Shown here: piece after piece, positions 52,037-60,994 of the stretch
How the letters are laid out: each line of letters begins with the position of its first letter
Position numbering within the stretch: the first letter of the stretch is position 1
Source: JALORV01 sp963724365
GTDB lineage: Bacteria; Pseudomonadota; Gammaproteobacteria; Burkholderiales; Burkholderiaceae_F
DNA length: 64,000 nt
Reading direction: 5' to 3'
NCBI GenBank assembly: GCA_963724365.1
Contig: CAVRUR010000014.1
Span: 186,001 to 250,000, forward strand
Program-made: the position numbers and the translations under genes
Notes under the pieces: generated by a model
Seen by the model: the letters and a program-made list of their open reading frames with translations, nothing else
What the model was told of the DNA's origin: nothing
The model's database searches: none

Positions 52037-53746
52037 ATGCTGCGCATCACTGAACTCCGGCTTCCGCTCGATCACTCCGAGCCCGAACTGCGTGCCGCCA
52101 TCGTTACACGCCTCGGTGTGCTCGATGCGGCACTGAAATCCATGACCGTGTACCGCCGGGCTGTCGACGCACGAAAGAGATCGGCCATGGTGCTGGCCTA
52201 CACGATCGACTGCGACGTTCACGATGAAGAGGCCGTGCTGCGGGCTCACTCGGGCGATCCACACCTGAGGTGCTCGCCGGACACGAGTTACCGCTTCGTC
52301 GGGCACGCGCCGGTCGATTACTACGCGACGCAGTGTCCGCGGCCGATCGTCGTCGGCTTCGGACCATGCGGCATCTTCGCGGCGCTGGTGCTGGCGCAGA
52401 TGGGGCTGCGACCGATCGTGCTGGAGCGCGGCAGGTGCGTGCGTGAGCGCACGAAGGACACCTGGGCGCTGTGGCGCAAGGGTGTGCTCAATCCCGAGTC
52501 GAACGTGCAGTTCGGCGAGGGCGGGGCGGGAACTTTCTCGGACGGCAAGCTGTGGAGCCAGATCAGCGATCCGCGCCACCTGACGCGCAAGGTGCTGACC
52601 GAGTTCGTCAAGGCGGGGGCGCCGGAAGAGATCCTGTACGTTGCCAAGCCGCATATCGGAACGTTCCGCCTGGTCAGCATGGTCGAGAAGATGCGCGCGG
52701 AAATCGAATCGCTTGGCGGCGAGGTTCGCTTCGAGCAGAAGCTGATCGATCTGCGCATCGAGTCGGGCAGGATCCGCGGACTGACGGTGGCAAACACTGA
52801 ACATCCGCGCGGTGAGGAGATTTCTGCCGGCCCGGTCGTGCTCGCGCTGGGCCACAGCGCTCGCGATACCTTTGCGATGCTGTACCAACGCGGCGTGTTC
52901 ATGGAGGCCAAGCCCTTCGCGATCGGTCTGCGCATCGAACATCCGCAGGGCGTGATCGACCGAGCGCGCTTCGGTCCGAATGCGGGCCATCCGCGGCTCG
53001 GGGCGGCTGACTACAAGCTGGTGCATCACGCCGGCAACGGTCGCGACGTCTACAGCTTCTGCATGTGCCCGGGCGGCACGGTGGTCGCGGCGACGTCCGA
53101 GCCCGGTCATGTCGTCACCAACGGCATGAGCCAGTATTCGCGCGCCGAGCGCAACGCCAACGCCGGGATCGTCGTCGGCATCTCCCCCTCGGACTATGCG
53201 CAGCCTGGAAATCGCGACGAACAGCATGGGCGAGCGGTGCATCCGCTCGACGGAATCGCATTCCAGCGGAGCTGGGAAACGCGTGCGTTCGAACTCGGCG
53301 GCAGCGACTACTTCGCGCCGGGTCAGCTGTTGGGCGACTTCCTCAGGCGCCAACGCTCGACCGACTTCGGCGGCGTGCTGCCGTCGTACACGCCCGGTGT
53401 GCGCCTGACCGATCTCGCGCAACCCGGCCATGGCAGCCTGCCCGATGACGTGCTCGAAGCGATCCGCGATGCGATGCCTGCCTTCGACCGGCAGATCAAG
53501 GGATTCGCGATGCCGGACGCGGTGTTCACCGGTGTCGAGACGCGCACGTCGTCGCCTTTGCGCATCACGCGCGGCAGGGACCTGCAGAGCGTCAACGTGC
53601 AGGGACTTTATCCGGCCGGCGAGGGCGCCGGGTACGCGGGCGGCATCATGTCGGCCGGTGTCGACGGCATCGAAATTGCCGAGGCCGTTGCGCGAGCGAT
53701 GCTTCACACTTCGCTCGCTGATGCTTCTGTCGTGAATTCTGTCTGA
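52037..53746 (+). CDS. FAD-dependent dehydrogenase (COG2509 type)
   Basis: A 569-residue flavoprotein. After a domain of about 100 residues (MLRITELRLPLDHSEPELRA) it has the FAD-binding motif VGFGPCGIFAALVLAQMGLR, then LERGRCVRERTKDTWALWRK, QFGEGGAGTFSDGKLWSQI and, near the C-terminus, YPAGEGAGYAGGIMSAGVDG. This pattern fits the family of uncharacterised FAD-dependent dehydrogenases. ATG 52037 starts the conserved N-terminus; the longer frame overlaps the patatin gene. No redox partner is nearby. Confidence 0.88.
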   Translation: MLRITELRLPLDHSEPELRAAIVTRLGVLDAALKSMTVYRRAVDARKRSAMVLAYTIDCDVHDEEAVLRAHSGDPHLRCSPDTSYRFVGHAPVDYYATQCPRPIVVGFGPCGIFAALVLAQMGLRPIVLERGRCVRERTKDTWALWRKGVLNPESNVQFGEGGAGTFSDGKLWSQISDPRHLTRKVLTEFVKAGAPEEILYVAKPHIGTFRLVSMVEKMRAEIESLGGEVRFEQKLIDLRIESGRIRGLTVANTEHPRGEEISAGPVVLALGHSARDTFAMLYQRGVFMEAKPFAIGLRIEHPQGVIDRARFGPNAGHPRLGAADYKLVHHAGNGRDVYSFCMCPGGTVVAATSEPGHVVTNGMSQYSRAERNANAGIVVGISPSDYAQPGNRDEQHGRAVHPLDGIAFQRSWETRAFELGGSDYFAPGQLLGDFLRRQRSTDFGGVLPSYTPGVRLTDLAQPGHGSLPDDVLEAIRDAMPAFDRQIKGFAMPDAVFTGVETRTSSPLRITRGRDLQSVNVQGLYPAGEGAGYAGGIMSAGVDGIEIAEAVARAMLHTSLADASVVNSV

Positions 53747-53815
53747 AATCCCGCCTGAGATTCCGGCTGGATGGGGCAACGTGGCCGTCAAACGAGGACG
53801 TGGCCGATGGAGGCG

Positions 53816-54631
53816 TCACGCGCGAGATCGCAGCTTTCCGTTGCGCACCGCTGACGGGCCGTGCGCGCGCAATGCGTCTGCCGCGCGGTTACCCGTCAGC
53901 GCCGCCAGCGGGAAAGTGACACGCAGGATGTCGGTCAGGCGATTCCAGGCGGCTGGCGTGGATTCGTAGAACGCAGCGACATCGGGGAATACACCCCAGC
54001 GGTGGCGAGAGAGGCGGGGCTCATCCGACGGGAACTGCGCAAACGCCGGCTTGCGTCCGTCCCAGTCATACCGGCCCTCGACATGGACACCGTAGCCGAG
54101 GCGACGCCCCTCGGCGCGCAGTGCCGCCTGCGCTGCGCGGAACAGCGCGCGGTCGACGACATAGCTGTCGGTCGGCACCCAGACGCCGTCGAGCAGCACT
54201 TCCGTGTAGCTGTGGTCGATGAACGGAGTACGCAGATCGAACATGCCATGCAGCACTGCGGCGTTGACATCGACGAACTGCTGCCGGGCCTCGATGCCTG
54301 CAGCTCGCAGGAGCGCGATGAATAGCGTCGCCTTGGTGTTGCTGTAGCCCACTCCGGCGGACAGCACCTCGGTGGCCGACATCGCGTAGAAGTGCGGAGT
54401 GAAGCCGAACCGGACCGTGTCGCGCACGTAGTCGTGTATCGCGACGGCGCGTTCACGCGCCGTGTTGTGACCACGTACGAGTTGGGCCGACAGGCCGGTG
54501 ATGACCACGTCGGACTCATCGATCAGCATCCGGGCCAGCACGGAGTTCATTGACAGTAGCGGGCCGATCAGCCAGGCGGTGCTGGCGTACAGCGCCCGGC
54601 GGCGGTCGGATTGATTGGGAGCGCGCGGCAT
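53816..54631 (-). CDS. Transglutaminase-like protein with Ser in place of the catalytic Cys
   Basis: A 271-residue protein with the transglutaminase core fold. The helix that normally starts with the catalytic Cys reads SAGVGYSNTKATLFIALLRA, with Ser97 (AGC, 54341-54343) at that position. The other two triad members are present: His140 in PFIDHSYTEVLL and Asp155 in VPTDSYVVD. Either this is a non-catalytic or serine-based variant, or the sequence carries an error (TGC to AGC). It starts at ATG 54631. Function unknown. Confidence 0.82.
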   Translation of the reverse strand: MPRAPNQSDRRRALYASTAWLIGPLLSMNSVLARMLIDESDVVITGLSAQLVRGHNTARERAVAIHDYVRDTVRFGFTPHFYAMSATEVLSAGVGYSNTKATLFIALLRAAGIEARQQFVDVNAAVLHGMFDLRTPFIDHSYTEVLLDGVWVPTDSYVVDRALFRAAQAALRAEGRRLGYGVHVEGRYDWDGRKPAFAQFPSDEPRLSRHRWGVFPDVAAFYESTPAAWNRLTDILRVTFPLAALTGNRAADALRAHGPSAVRNGKLRSRA

Positions 54632-55031
54632 TCAGACGATCAATGAGGATTGAAGGTGTTCATGCGATGAATATTCGATGGCGTTTCGATCGCTGTGGAC
54701 CGGGGCATGCAATCACTTCGGCAAAGGACGATGGATGCCGCAATGGGGCGAGAGTTCCGCGATTGCTGAAAAAATCACCTCGATGCGTGACGAACACGTC
54801 ATGCGTGAGGACGACAGTCGCAGCCTGCGCGCAGAATGTTGCGCGAGCATTTCCGGCGGGCCACGCCTTGTTGCCGAACGCAGGCGTCCGCGGTGCAATC
54901 GGATGGCGCGACACGACCCGTGAGCGTCTCCATTGCTACTGCGGCTACCTCGATCTTGACTGCTGCATCCTGTCGAGCCGGCTCCCGTATGCTGCCGACG
55001 TCGCCGTTCGCTTCCGCACGTTCATTTGTTG
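54632..55031. other. Intergenic region without a recognisable gene
   Basis: About 400 bases separate the divergent transglutaminase-like gene and the MFS carrier. Open frames here are short, out of codon character and unrelated to known families. I see no RNA structure or clear promoter. Confidence 0.5.
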
Positions 55032-56255
55032 ATGTCTTCCTCGTCGGATTCCTTGGTCGACTCGCCTGCCGCTTGGTGGCGGCTGGTGGCCACGCTGGCG
55101 ATGGCCACGCTCGGCGGGGTCGGCATGTGGTCCGTGGTCGTCGCCTTGCCTGCGGTGCAGGCGGACTTCGGCGTCGACCGCGCGGCGGCGTCGTTCCCCT
55201 ACACGCTGACGATGGTTGGCTTCGGACTCGGCGGCATCCTGATGGGACGGTTGACCGATCGCTATGGCGTCAGCCTGCCGCTCGCCGGCGCCACGCTCGC
55301 GCTAGCGCTCGGCTACGTGCTCGCGGCGTTGGCGCCGACGCTTTTCATGTACGCACTGGCGCAGGGTGTGCTGATCGGATTCCTCGGCAGTTCGGCCACG
55401 TTCGGTCCGTTGCTTGCCGACATCTCGCACTGGTTCGAAAAGCGCCGCGGCCTCGCGGTTGCGATCGTGGCCTGCGGCAACTACCTGGCGGGAACGGTCT
55501 GGCCGCCGATCGTGCAGCACCTGATCGAGAGCGTCGGCTGGCGCCACACGCATCTGCTCATCGGAGTTGTCGTCCTGCTGACGATGCTGCCGCTGACGCT
55601 GGTGCTGCGACGCCGGCCGCCGCACACAGACTCGTCGGTCGTCGCGACGCGAGCTCTACAGCAACCGGCCGACCTGGGCATATCGCCGCGCGCGCTGCAG
55701 ACGCTGCTGGTGCTGGCCGGACTGTCGTGCTGCGTGGCGATGTCGATGCCGCAGGTGCATATCGTCGCCTACTGCGGTGACCTCGGCTACGGGCCGGCCG
55801 CCGGGGCACGCATGCTGTCGCTGATGTTGGGCTTCGGCATGGTGAGCCGGCTGCTATCGGGTTGGGTCGCCGATCGCATCGGGGGGCTGCGCACGTTGCT
55901 GCTGGGATCGGCGCTGCAGGGCATTGCACTCCTGCTGTATGTGCCCTTCGACGGCCTGACGTCGCTATATGTCGTGTCGGCGCTCTTCGGGCTGTTCCAG
56001 GGCGGCATCGTGCCGAGCTACGCCATCATCATTCGCGAGTACTTCGCCCCGCACGAGGCCGGTGCGCGTGTCGGTCTCGTGGTGATGGCCACGCTCTTCG
56101 GCATGGCGCTCGGCGGCTGGATGTCGGGCGTGGTGTTCGACATGACCGGCTCATATCGCGCCGCCTTCATCAACGGCATTGCCTGGAACCTGCTGAACCT
56201 TTCGATCGTCATCTGGCTGCTGCGCCGGCCCGGCGCGCGCTTCGCACGCGCCTGA
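55032..56255 (+). CDS. Major facilitator superfamily transporter (MCT/oxalate-formate-like)
   Basis: A 407-residue protein with twelve predicted helices and the MFS motif GRLTDRYGVSLPL between helices 2 and 3, plus a repeat in the second half (SGWVADRIGGLRTLLLG). Features such as WFEKRRGLAVAIVACGNYLA and YAIIIREYFAPHEAGARVGL fit monocarboxylate/oxalate-formate-type carriers. Start is ATG 55032. The substrate is not certain. Confidence 0.88.
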   Translation: MSSSSDSLVDSPAAWWRLVATLAMATLGGVGMWSVVVALPAVQADFGVDRAAASFPYTLTMVGFGLGGILMGRLTDRYGVSLPLAGATLALALGYVLAALAPTLFMYALAQGVLIGFLGSSATFGPLLADISHWFEKRRGLAVAIVACGNYLAGTVWPPIVQHLIESVGWRHTHLLIGVVVLLTMLPLTLVLRRRPPHTDSSVVATRALQQPADLGISPRALQTLLVLAGLSCCVAMSMPQVHIVAYCGDLGYGPAAGARMLSLMLGFGMVSRLLSGWVADRIGGLRTLLLGSALQGIALLLYVPFDGLTSLYVVSALFGLFQGGIVPSYAIIIREYFAPHEAGARVGLVVMATLFGMALGGWMSGVVFDMTGSYRAAFINGIAWNLLNLSIVIWLLRRPGARFARA

Positions 56256-56265
56256 TTTCATTGCT

Positions 56266-57990
56266 TCAGTGCGCGGCGGCGGGCAGGCTCAGACGCGATT
56301 CGTCGATCGCGTAGCAGGCCAGCACGCGGCCGGCCGCGTCGAACAGCGCCTCGGCATCGTCCGCAGACACGATGCCGGTATGGATGAAGTAGTCGGGGAA
56401 GCGCGAAGTGCCGTAGAAATAGCTGCGCGGCATGCCCACGAGATCGAGGTAGTGCACCTCGTAGGCATAGCGCGCCAGTTCGCTGACCAGGCCCAGGTGC
56501 TCGTCGAGGTGATGGCGCACGTTGGTGCGAACGTAGGCCTGCATCTCTTCGGCCGGGATGAACCGCACGCACATCATGTTGGCCAGGTAGTCACCGACCC
56601 GCGCCAGCGTCTTGCGCGCGAGGGCCTTGGGCAAGTCGGCCCGCCGTGGCTCGATCGACTGCACTTCCTCGTCGACGGCCGCGCGCAGGGGGTCGGGTAT
56701 GGCGGCGACCACCTGAGCGAACTGTTCGCCGAGTTCGGCGCGGGCCGCGGTGTACTCGGGACGGCGCGCTTCCGGTAGATGCAGGATCTTCGCCGTGTGC
56801 GCAATGTGCCCCCACTCGTGCATGACGCGCGCGCCAAGAAGCAACCGGTGGTACGGTGGCGCCGCGCCGGCGCGGACGTCGAAGGCCGGTTGCTGCAGTT
56901 CGTAGACGACGGCGCGACGCGCAGGATCGACATAGGCTCCGCCACCGGTTTCGAGCACCGCACAGTGGGTCGGGAGCGAGTCGACGTCGCGCACTCTGTC
57001 GAGGAACTGGCGCGAGCGCTGGTGGATGATGCGCAGGTCGGCATGGATGCTCGCGACAGCCTCGTCGTTCACTTCGGCCAGCACGCGACGCACGCGGACA
57101 GGATCGTCATGTTCCGGAGTCCAGAGCGTGCCGCCGTGCGGGCCGTGCACGATCACATGAGCCCGAGTTTCTGCCAGCCAGTCGCACAGGTCATCGAGCG
57201 CCCGCTTTGGTGCGACGGTTGAGGCACCTGCGAGCGGTGCGATCGAGTCCATCGCTTGGCGGACAGCCGCCTCGGCCGCGTCTGCCAGCGCCATCAACTG
57301 CGGTTGCAGGCGCTTCGGTACATACAGATCCGCCCCGTCGATGCTGAAGAACGGCTCCGTCGCTTCCTGTGCCGGCGCCCTCAGGGGGTCGTGCAGCAGT
57401 TCGTCGATCCAGTCGAATGCCGAGGCCAGCGCCGCGAAGCCGGCGGCGTCGGGTCGCTCCGCGCGATGTGCTGCATCGGCAAACGCCTTCCGGCTCGCCG
57501 GGTCGCGGTCGAACCAGTAGCTCAGGTTGTAGGCAACAGTCGCTTTCACCGAGCGCAACAGCGACAGGCGCTCCATGTGCAGGAGCAGGACGGCGACGTA
57601 CTCGGGATGCGTGTCGAGGTCCGAGGTGTAAAGCATCGATGACGTTCCGCCGAACGGCTCGAGATACGGCGCGATGCCGCGAGCTTCGGACGCGATCAGC
57701 AGATTGGTCTGCCGTGGCGGGAACCAGGATCGCGGCGCACGCGCGTACAGGTCAGTACAGCGCTGCCAGTACAGCGCAAAGCCCCGTTCGAGGCAGCGCA
57801 ATTGATTGTCCGTCAGCCGGCCAGAGTCGAGCAGTGATGAAGCGAACCTGGGTTCAACACCCCGCTCGGTCAGGGCTTCGGCCGGCACCACGAATGCGTG
57901 TTCGTGTGCGAGACAGAAGCGTTGCAGCGCGCGCGGCCGATCGTCGGCGCTTTCAGGCATGGCGGTTCCCATGGGCTGAAACACTAGCAT
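56266..57990 (-). CDS. Uncharacterised 574-residue protein with an HExxH zinc-protease-like motif
   Basis: No family is recognised. The protein is rich in helices without a signal peptide or membrane segments. Near residue 385 it carries MHEWGHIAHTAKILHLPEAR, an HExxH motif, followed by a candidate third ligand Glu in AARAELGEQFAQVV, as in gluzincin-type peptidases. Other features are RQTNLLIASEARGIAPYLEP and ATVAYNLSYWFDRDPASRKA. The start is uncertain: ATG 57990 (AGG nine bases upstream), 57972 or 57960. It is convergent with the MFS carrier and transcribed away from the cytochrome gene. Confidence 0.75.
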   Translation of the reverse strand: MLVFQPMGTAMPESADDRPRALQRFCLAHEHAFVVPAEALTERGVEPRFASSLLDSGRLTDNQLRCLERGFALYWQRCTDLYARAPRSWFPPRQTNLLIASEARGIAPYLEPFGGTSSMLYTSDLDTHPEYVAVLLLHMERLSLLRSVKATVAYNLSYWFDRDPASRKAFADAAHRAERPDAAGFAALASAFDWIDELLHDPLRAPAQEATEPFFSIDGADLYVPKRLQPQLMALADAAEAAVRQAMDSIAPLAGASTVAPKRALDDLCDWLAETRAHVIVHGPHGGTLWTPEHDDPVRVRRVLAEVNDEAVASIHADLRIIHQRSRQFLDRVRDVDSLPTHCAVLETGGGAYVDPARRAVVYELQQPAFDVRAGAAPPYHRLLLGARVMHEWGHIAHTAKILHLPEARRPEYTAARAELGEQFAQVVAAIPDPLRAAVDEEVQSIEPRRADLPKALARKTLARVGDYLANMMCVRFIPAEEMQAYVRTNVRHHLDEHLGLVSELARYAYEVHYLDLVGMPRSYFYGTSRFPDYFIHTGIVSADDAEALFDAAGRVLACYAIDESRLSLPAAAH

Positions 57991-58330
57991 CGGCCCGCAC
58001 CTGCCAAACACGATAGAAGCGAAAGGACCCGCCCTAACTGCAGACAACGAAAGCGGGGGATAACGCACTCGAACCTGTCGGCTTGGGGCTGGAAACGCGT
58101 TGGTGCGCTGCCAAAGTGGCCCGATGACCCTCATCCGAACGCATTAGAAACGCGCATTTTTCTGCCTGCGCGGCGGCGATAAAAACGCCGCTTTCCCGAA
58201 TGAAAACCCCTCTGGACCACCCCCCGTCATGGCGCAGGGTATCGCCGCCTCATCCGTCTCCCCGATTTTTTCCGCCCGGCCGCGGCGGCACAGTGCGCTA
58301 CCCGTCAGCAGTGGCTCAGGGAGGAAGACG

Positions 58331-60961
58331 ATGAACACGGATGTGACTTCAGGGATCAGGGCGAGAGTTGCCAGTGCCTTGTGCAGTTCTCTCGTTGTAT
58401 TGGCAGCATTTTCGCTTGCAGGTTGCGGTGGTGGTGATACTTCGTCTTCAGCCCCGGGGGCGACCCAGGGACAGCTGAACACCTCGCTTTCTGCGACCCC
58501 GACAGCCATGTCCGAGCCGAACGGCCCGGCGCCGCTGGCCGTAACGTTCATGGCAATGGAGCCCAAGGGCGCCATCGCGTCGTATGAATGGGACTTCAAG
58601 GACAACAGCCCGGTCAAGGCCGGTCAGTCCACCGAACATACCTTCATCGAGCCCGGCTCCTTCACTGTCACGCTGACGGTGCGTGATGCCAAGGGCGACT
58701 TCAATCGCGCCTCGGTGATGGTCAGCGTCAACGACGGCGGTACCTGCTCGATCGTTCCTGCCGCGTTCAGCAGCACGGTCTGGCCGGCGATGAACTCCGG
58801 ACCGGCCGCCTGCACGACCTGCCACCGCGAGGGCGCCGCTGCGTCCGGCTCAGCGCTCAAGTTCGTGCTGGGTGGCACCGAACTGCAGAACTACAACGTC
58901 CTGCGCAACTACGCCAAAACTTCCAGCGACACGCTGTTGTCGAAGGTCATCGGCGGAATGAACCACAGCGGCGGCAAGCCCTTCGTCGATGCCAACTCCG
59001 CGCAGTACAAGGCGCTTTCGGAACTCGTGCCGGTGATGAAGCAGGCCTGCACGTCGGGCACGGGCGGCATCAATGGACCCGTCGCCGGACAGTTCTGGAA
59101 CGGGGTTACATACGCCAGCGACACGACGGTGCTGGCCAAGGCAGCGGTGCTGTTCGCCGGACGCAACCCGACGGCTGCCGAAACGCAGAACGTGATGAAC
59201 GGCGGCGCCCCGGTGCTGCGCGAAACGATCCGCAGCTTCATGACAGGCCCGGCGTTCGACCGCTTCCTCGACGAAGCTGGCGATACGTGGTTCCTGACGC
59301 GCGGTGTCACGGTGTTCGGCAACAACATGGGCCTGAACGCCACCGACCTTCCGGCTGCGGCGGACGTCATCAACAACACCAACCTGGCGGCTGGCGTGCG
59401 TAACCGCTTCCAGACCGCGATGATGCGTGAGCCGATCGAGCTGATGAAGTACATCGTCAAGACCGACAAGCCGTGGACCGACATGGTCGCCGGCAAGTAC
59501 ACGGTCGTGAACGGATTGCAGGCTCAGTATCTGGCGGCACGGGTCACCGGCACGTTCACTGCGACCGACCCGATCACCAATGTGGCCACCGACACCGAGT
59601 TCCTGCCGGCCGTGCTGCCGAACGGGCGCCTCGCGGGTGACCGCGAACATGCCGGCGTGATCTCGACGCATGCCTGGCTGCAGCGCTTCCCGACGACGCC
59701 GACCAACCGCAACCGTCACCGCGTCTACATCATGGCCAAGCAGTTCCTGGCCACCGATGTCGCCGCCCTGGCTGCACGTCCGATCGACGACGGCGGCAAC
59801 TTCAAGATCCCGACGGTGGAGAACACGGCCTGCGCCGCCTGCCACGCGACGATCGATCCGATCGCGGCGAGCTGGCAGAACTGGCAGGAGAACAACCGTT
59901 ACCTGCCGTTCCGTACGGCGGCCGGCAAGGACCACGCACTGCCGGCGAGCTACCGGAACAACAACTATCCGAAGGACAAGGACGGCAAGGCCTACTACGT
60001 GGACGGCGACAACTGGTTCCGCGACGAGCATGCCCCGGGTTACGGCACGACGCCGATGCCAGGCGGCGTGACCGGCAACAACACCGCTCTGCAGTGGATG
60101 GGTGGGCAGGTGGCGGCCGACGCACGCTTTGCCAAGGGTGCGGTGGAGTTCTGGTTCCGCGCGGTCTTCAATCGCGAACCGATGAAGGCCCCGCTGGATT
60201 CCGCCGCCCCGACCTACGCCAATCAACTGTCGGCGTACAACGCTCAGGTCGCAGAGTTCACGGCCATGGCCACGCGCTTCGCGACCAACCGCGGCAACGG
60301 CGCCTACAACGCCAAGGACCTGCTGGTCGACATGGTGACCAGCCCCTGGTTCAAGGCCGAGAAGGTGGCGGGCCTGAACGCCGGCCGCGCAATCGAACTG
60401 CAGGAGCTGGGCAGCCAGGCAATGCTGAATCCGGCTGCGCTGAATCGCAAGCTGCTGAGCGTGACGGGCGTGGCCTGGAACCAGTTCAACAACCCGTACG
60501 CGGGCCAGGCGCTGAACTACGGCAACTTCGACGGAGGCCTGAACCGCATGGTGCGTGCCAACGAGTACACGATGGTGCAGACCATGATCGCCGACCGCAT
60601 GATGTCCGAGCTGTCATGCAACATCGTGATGACGGACTTCAACAAGCCGACGACCACACGGCTGCTGTTCTCCGGCATCGCGCTGACCGACACGCCGGCC
60701 AACGCAACGGGCGACGCCGCGATCCAGCAGACGATCAAGAACCTGCACCGGTCGCTGCTGAAGGAAGACCTCGCGGTCACTGACGCCGAAGTCCAGCGTA
60801 CGGTCGCTCTGTACAAGGCGGTGTGGGCCGATCGTGCCAACGCACCGACCCGCCCGACGACCTGCGCCTACAACAACACCAACGACCCGAACTACACGGC
60901 GCGCTCGTGGGCTGCCGTGGTCGCCTACATGATCGGCGACTCGAAGTTCCTGTTCGAATAA
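58331..60961 (+). CDS. Di-heme c-type cytochrome lipoprotein with PKD domain and DUF1592/1588-like region
   Basis: ATG 58331 follows GAGGAAG and gives 876 residues. The N-terminus is a lipoprotein signal with lipobox LAGC (FSLAGCGGGDTSS). Residues about 45-135 form a PKD domain (YEWDFKDNSPVKAGQ, GSFTVTLTVRDAKGDF). Two heme-binding CxxCH motifs follow, ACTTCHREG near residue 157 and AACAACHATIDPIAASWQNW near residue 505. The segment before the second (REHAGVISTHAWLQRFPTTP, then NRHRVYIMAKQFL) matches the DUF1592/DUF1588 pattern of planctomycete-type cytochromes. It is followed after 33 bases by a DUF1501 gene. A surface or periplasmic oxidoreductase role is inference. Confidence 0.82.
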   Translation: MNTDVTSGIRARVASALCSSLVVLAAFSLAGCGGGDTSSSAPGATQGQLNTSLSATPTAMSEPNGPAPLAVTFMAMEPKGAIASYEWDFKDNSPVKAGQSTEHTFIEPGSFTVTLTVRDAKGDFNRASVMVSVNDGGTCSIVPAAFSSTVWPAMNSGPAACTTCHREGAAASGSALKFVLGGTELQNYNVLRNYAKTSSDTLLSKVIGGMNHSGGKPFVDANSAQYKALSELVPVMKQACTSGTGGINGPVAGQFWNGVTYASDTTVLAKAAVLFAGRNPTAAETQNVMNGGAPVLRETIRSFMTGPAFDRFLDEAGDTWFLTRGVTVFGNNMGLNATDLPAAADVINNTNLAAGVRNRFQTAMMREPIELMKYIVKTDKPWTDMVAGKYTVVNGLQAQYLAARVTGTFTATDPITNVATDTEFLPAVLPNGRLAGDREHAGVISTHAWLQRFPTTPTNRNRHRVYIMAKQFLATDVAALAARPIDDGGNFKIPTVENTACAACHATIDPIAASWQNWQENNRYLPFRTAAGKDHALPASYRNNNYPKDKDGKAYYVDGDNWFRDEHAPGYGTTPMPGGVTGNNTALQWMGGQVAADARFAKGAVEFWFRAVFNREPMKAPLDSAAPTYANQLSAYNAQVAEFTAMATRFATNRGNGAYNAKDLLVDMVTSPWFKAEKVAGLNAGRAIELQELGSQAMLNPAALNRKLLSVTGVAWNQFNNPYAGQALNYGNFDGGLNRMVRANEYTMVQTMIADRMMSELSCNIVMTDFNKPTTTRLLFSGIALTDTPANATGDAAIQQTIKNLHRSLLKEDLAVTDAEVQRTVALYKAVWADRANAPTRPTTCAYNNTNDPNYTARSWAAVVAYMIGDSKFLFE

Positions 60962-60994
60962 CGGCGCATCGCCAAGAAGAGAAGGAGCAATCAA

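Noticed and set aside
58173..58191. Hairpin with loop ATAAAAA upstream of the cytochrome gene
   Set aside because: A 6-bp stem followed by only TTTC, and located between divergent genes, so not convincing as a terminator or attenuator.
58144..58617. Minus-strand frame opposite the cytochrome start
   Set aside because: It overlaps the strong lipoprotein start and ribosome site of the plus-strand gene and has no recognisable domain.
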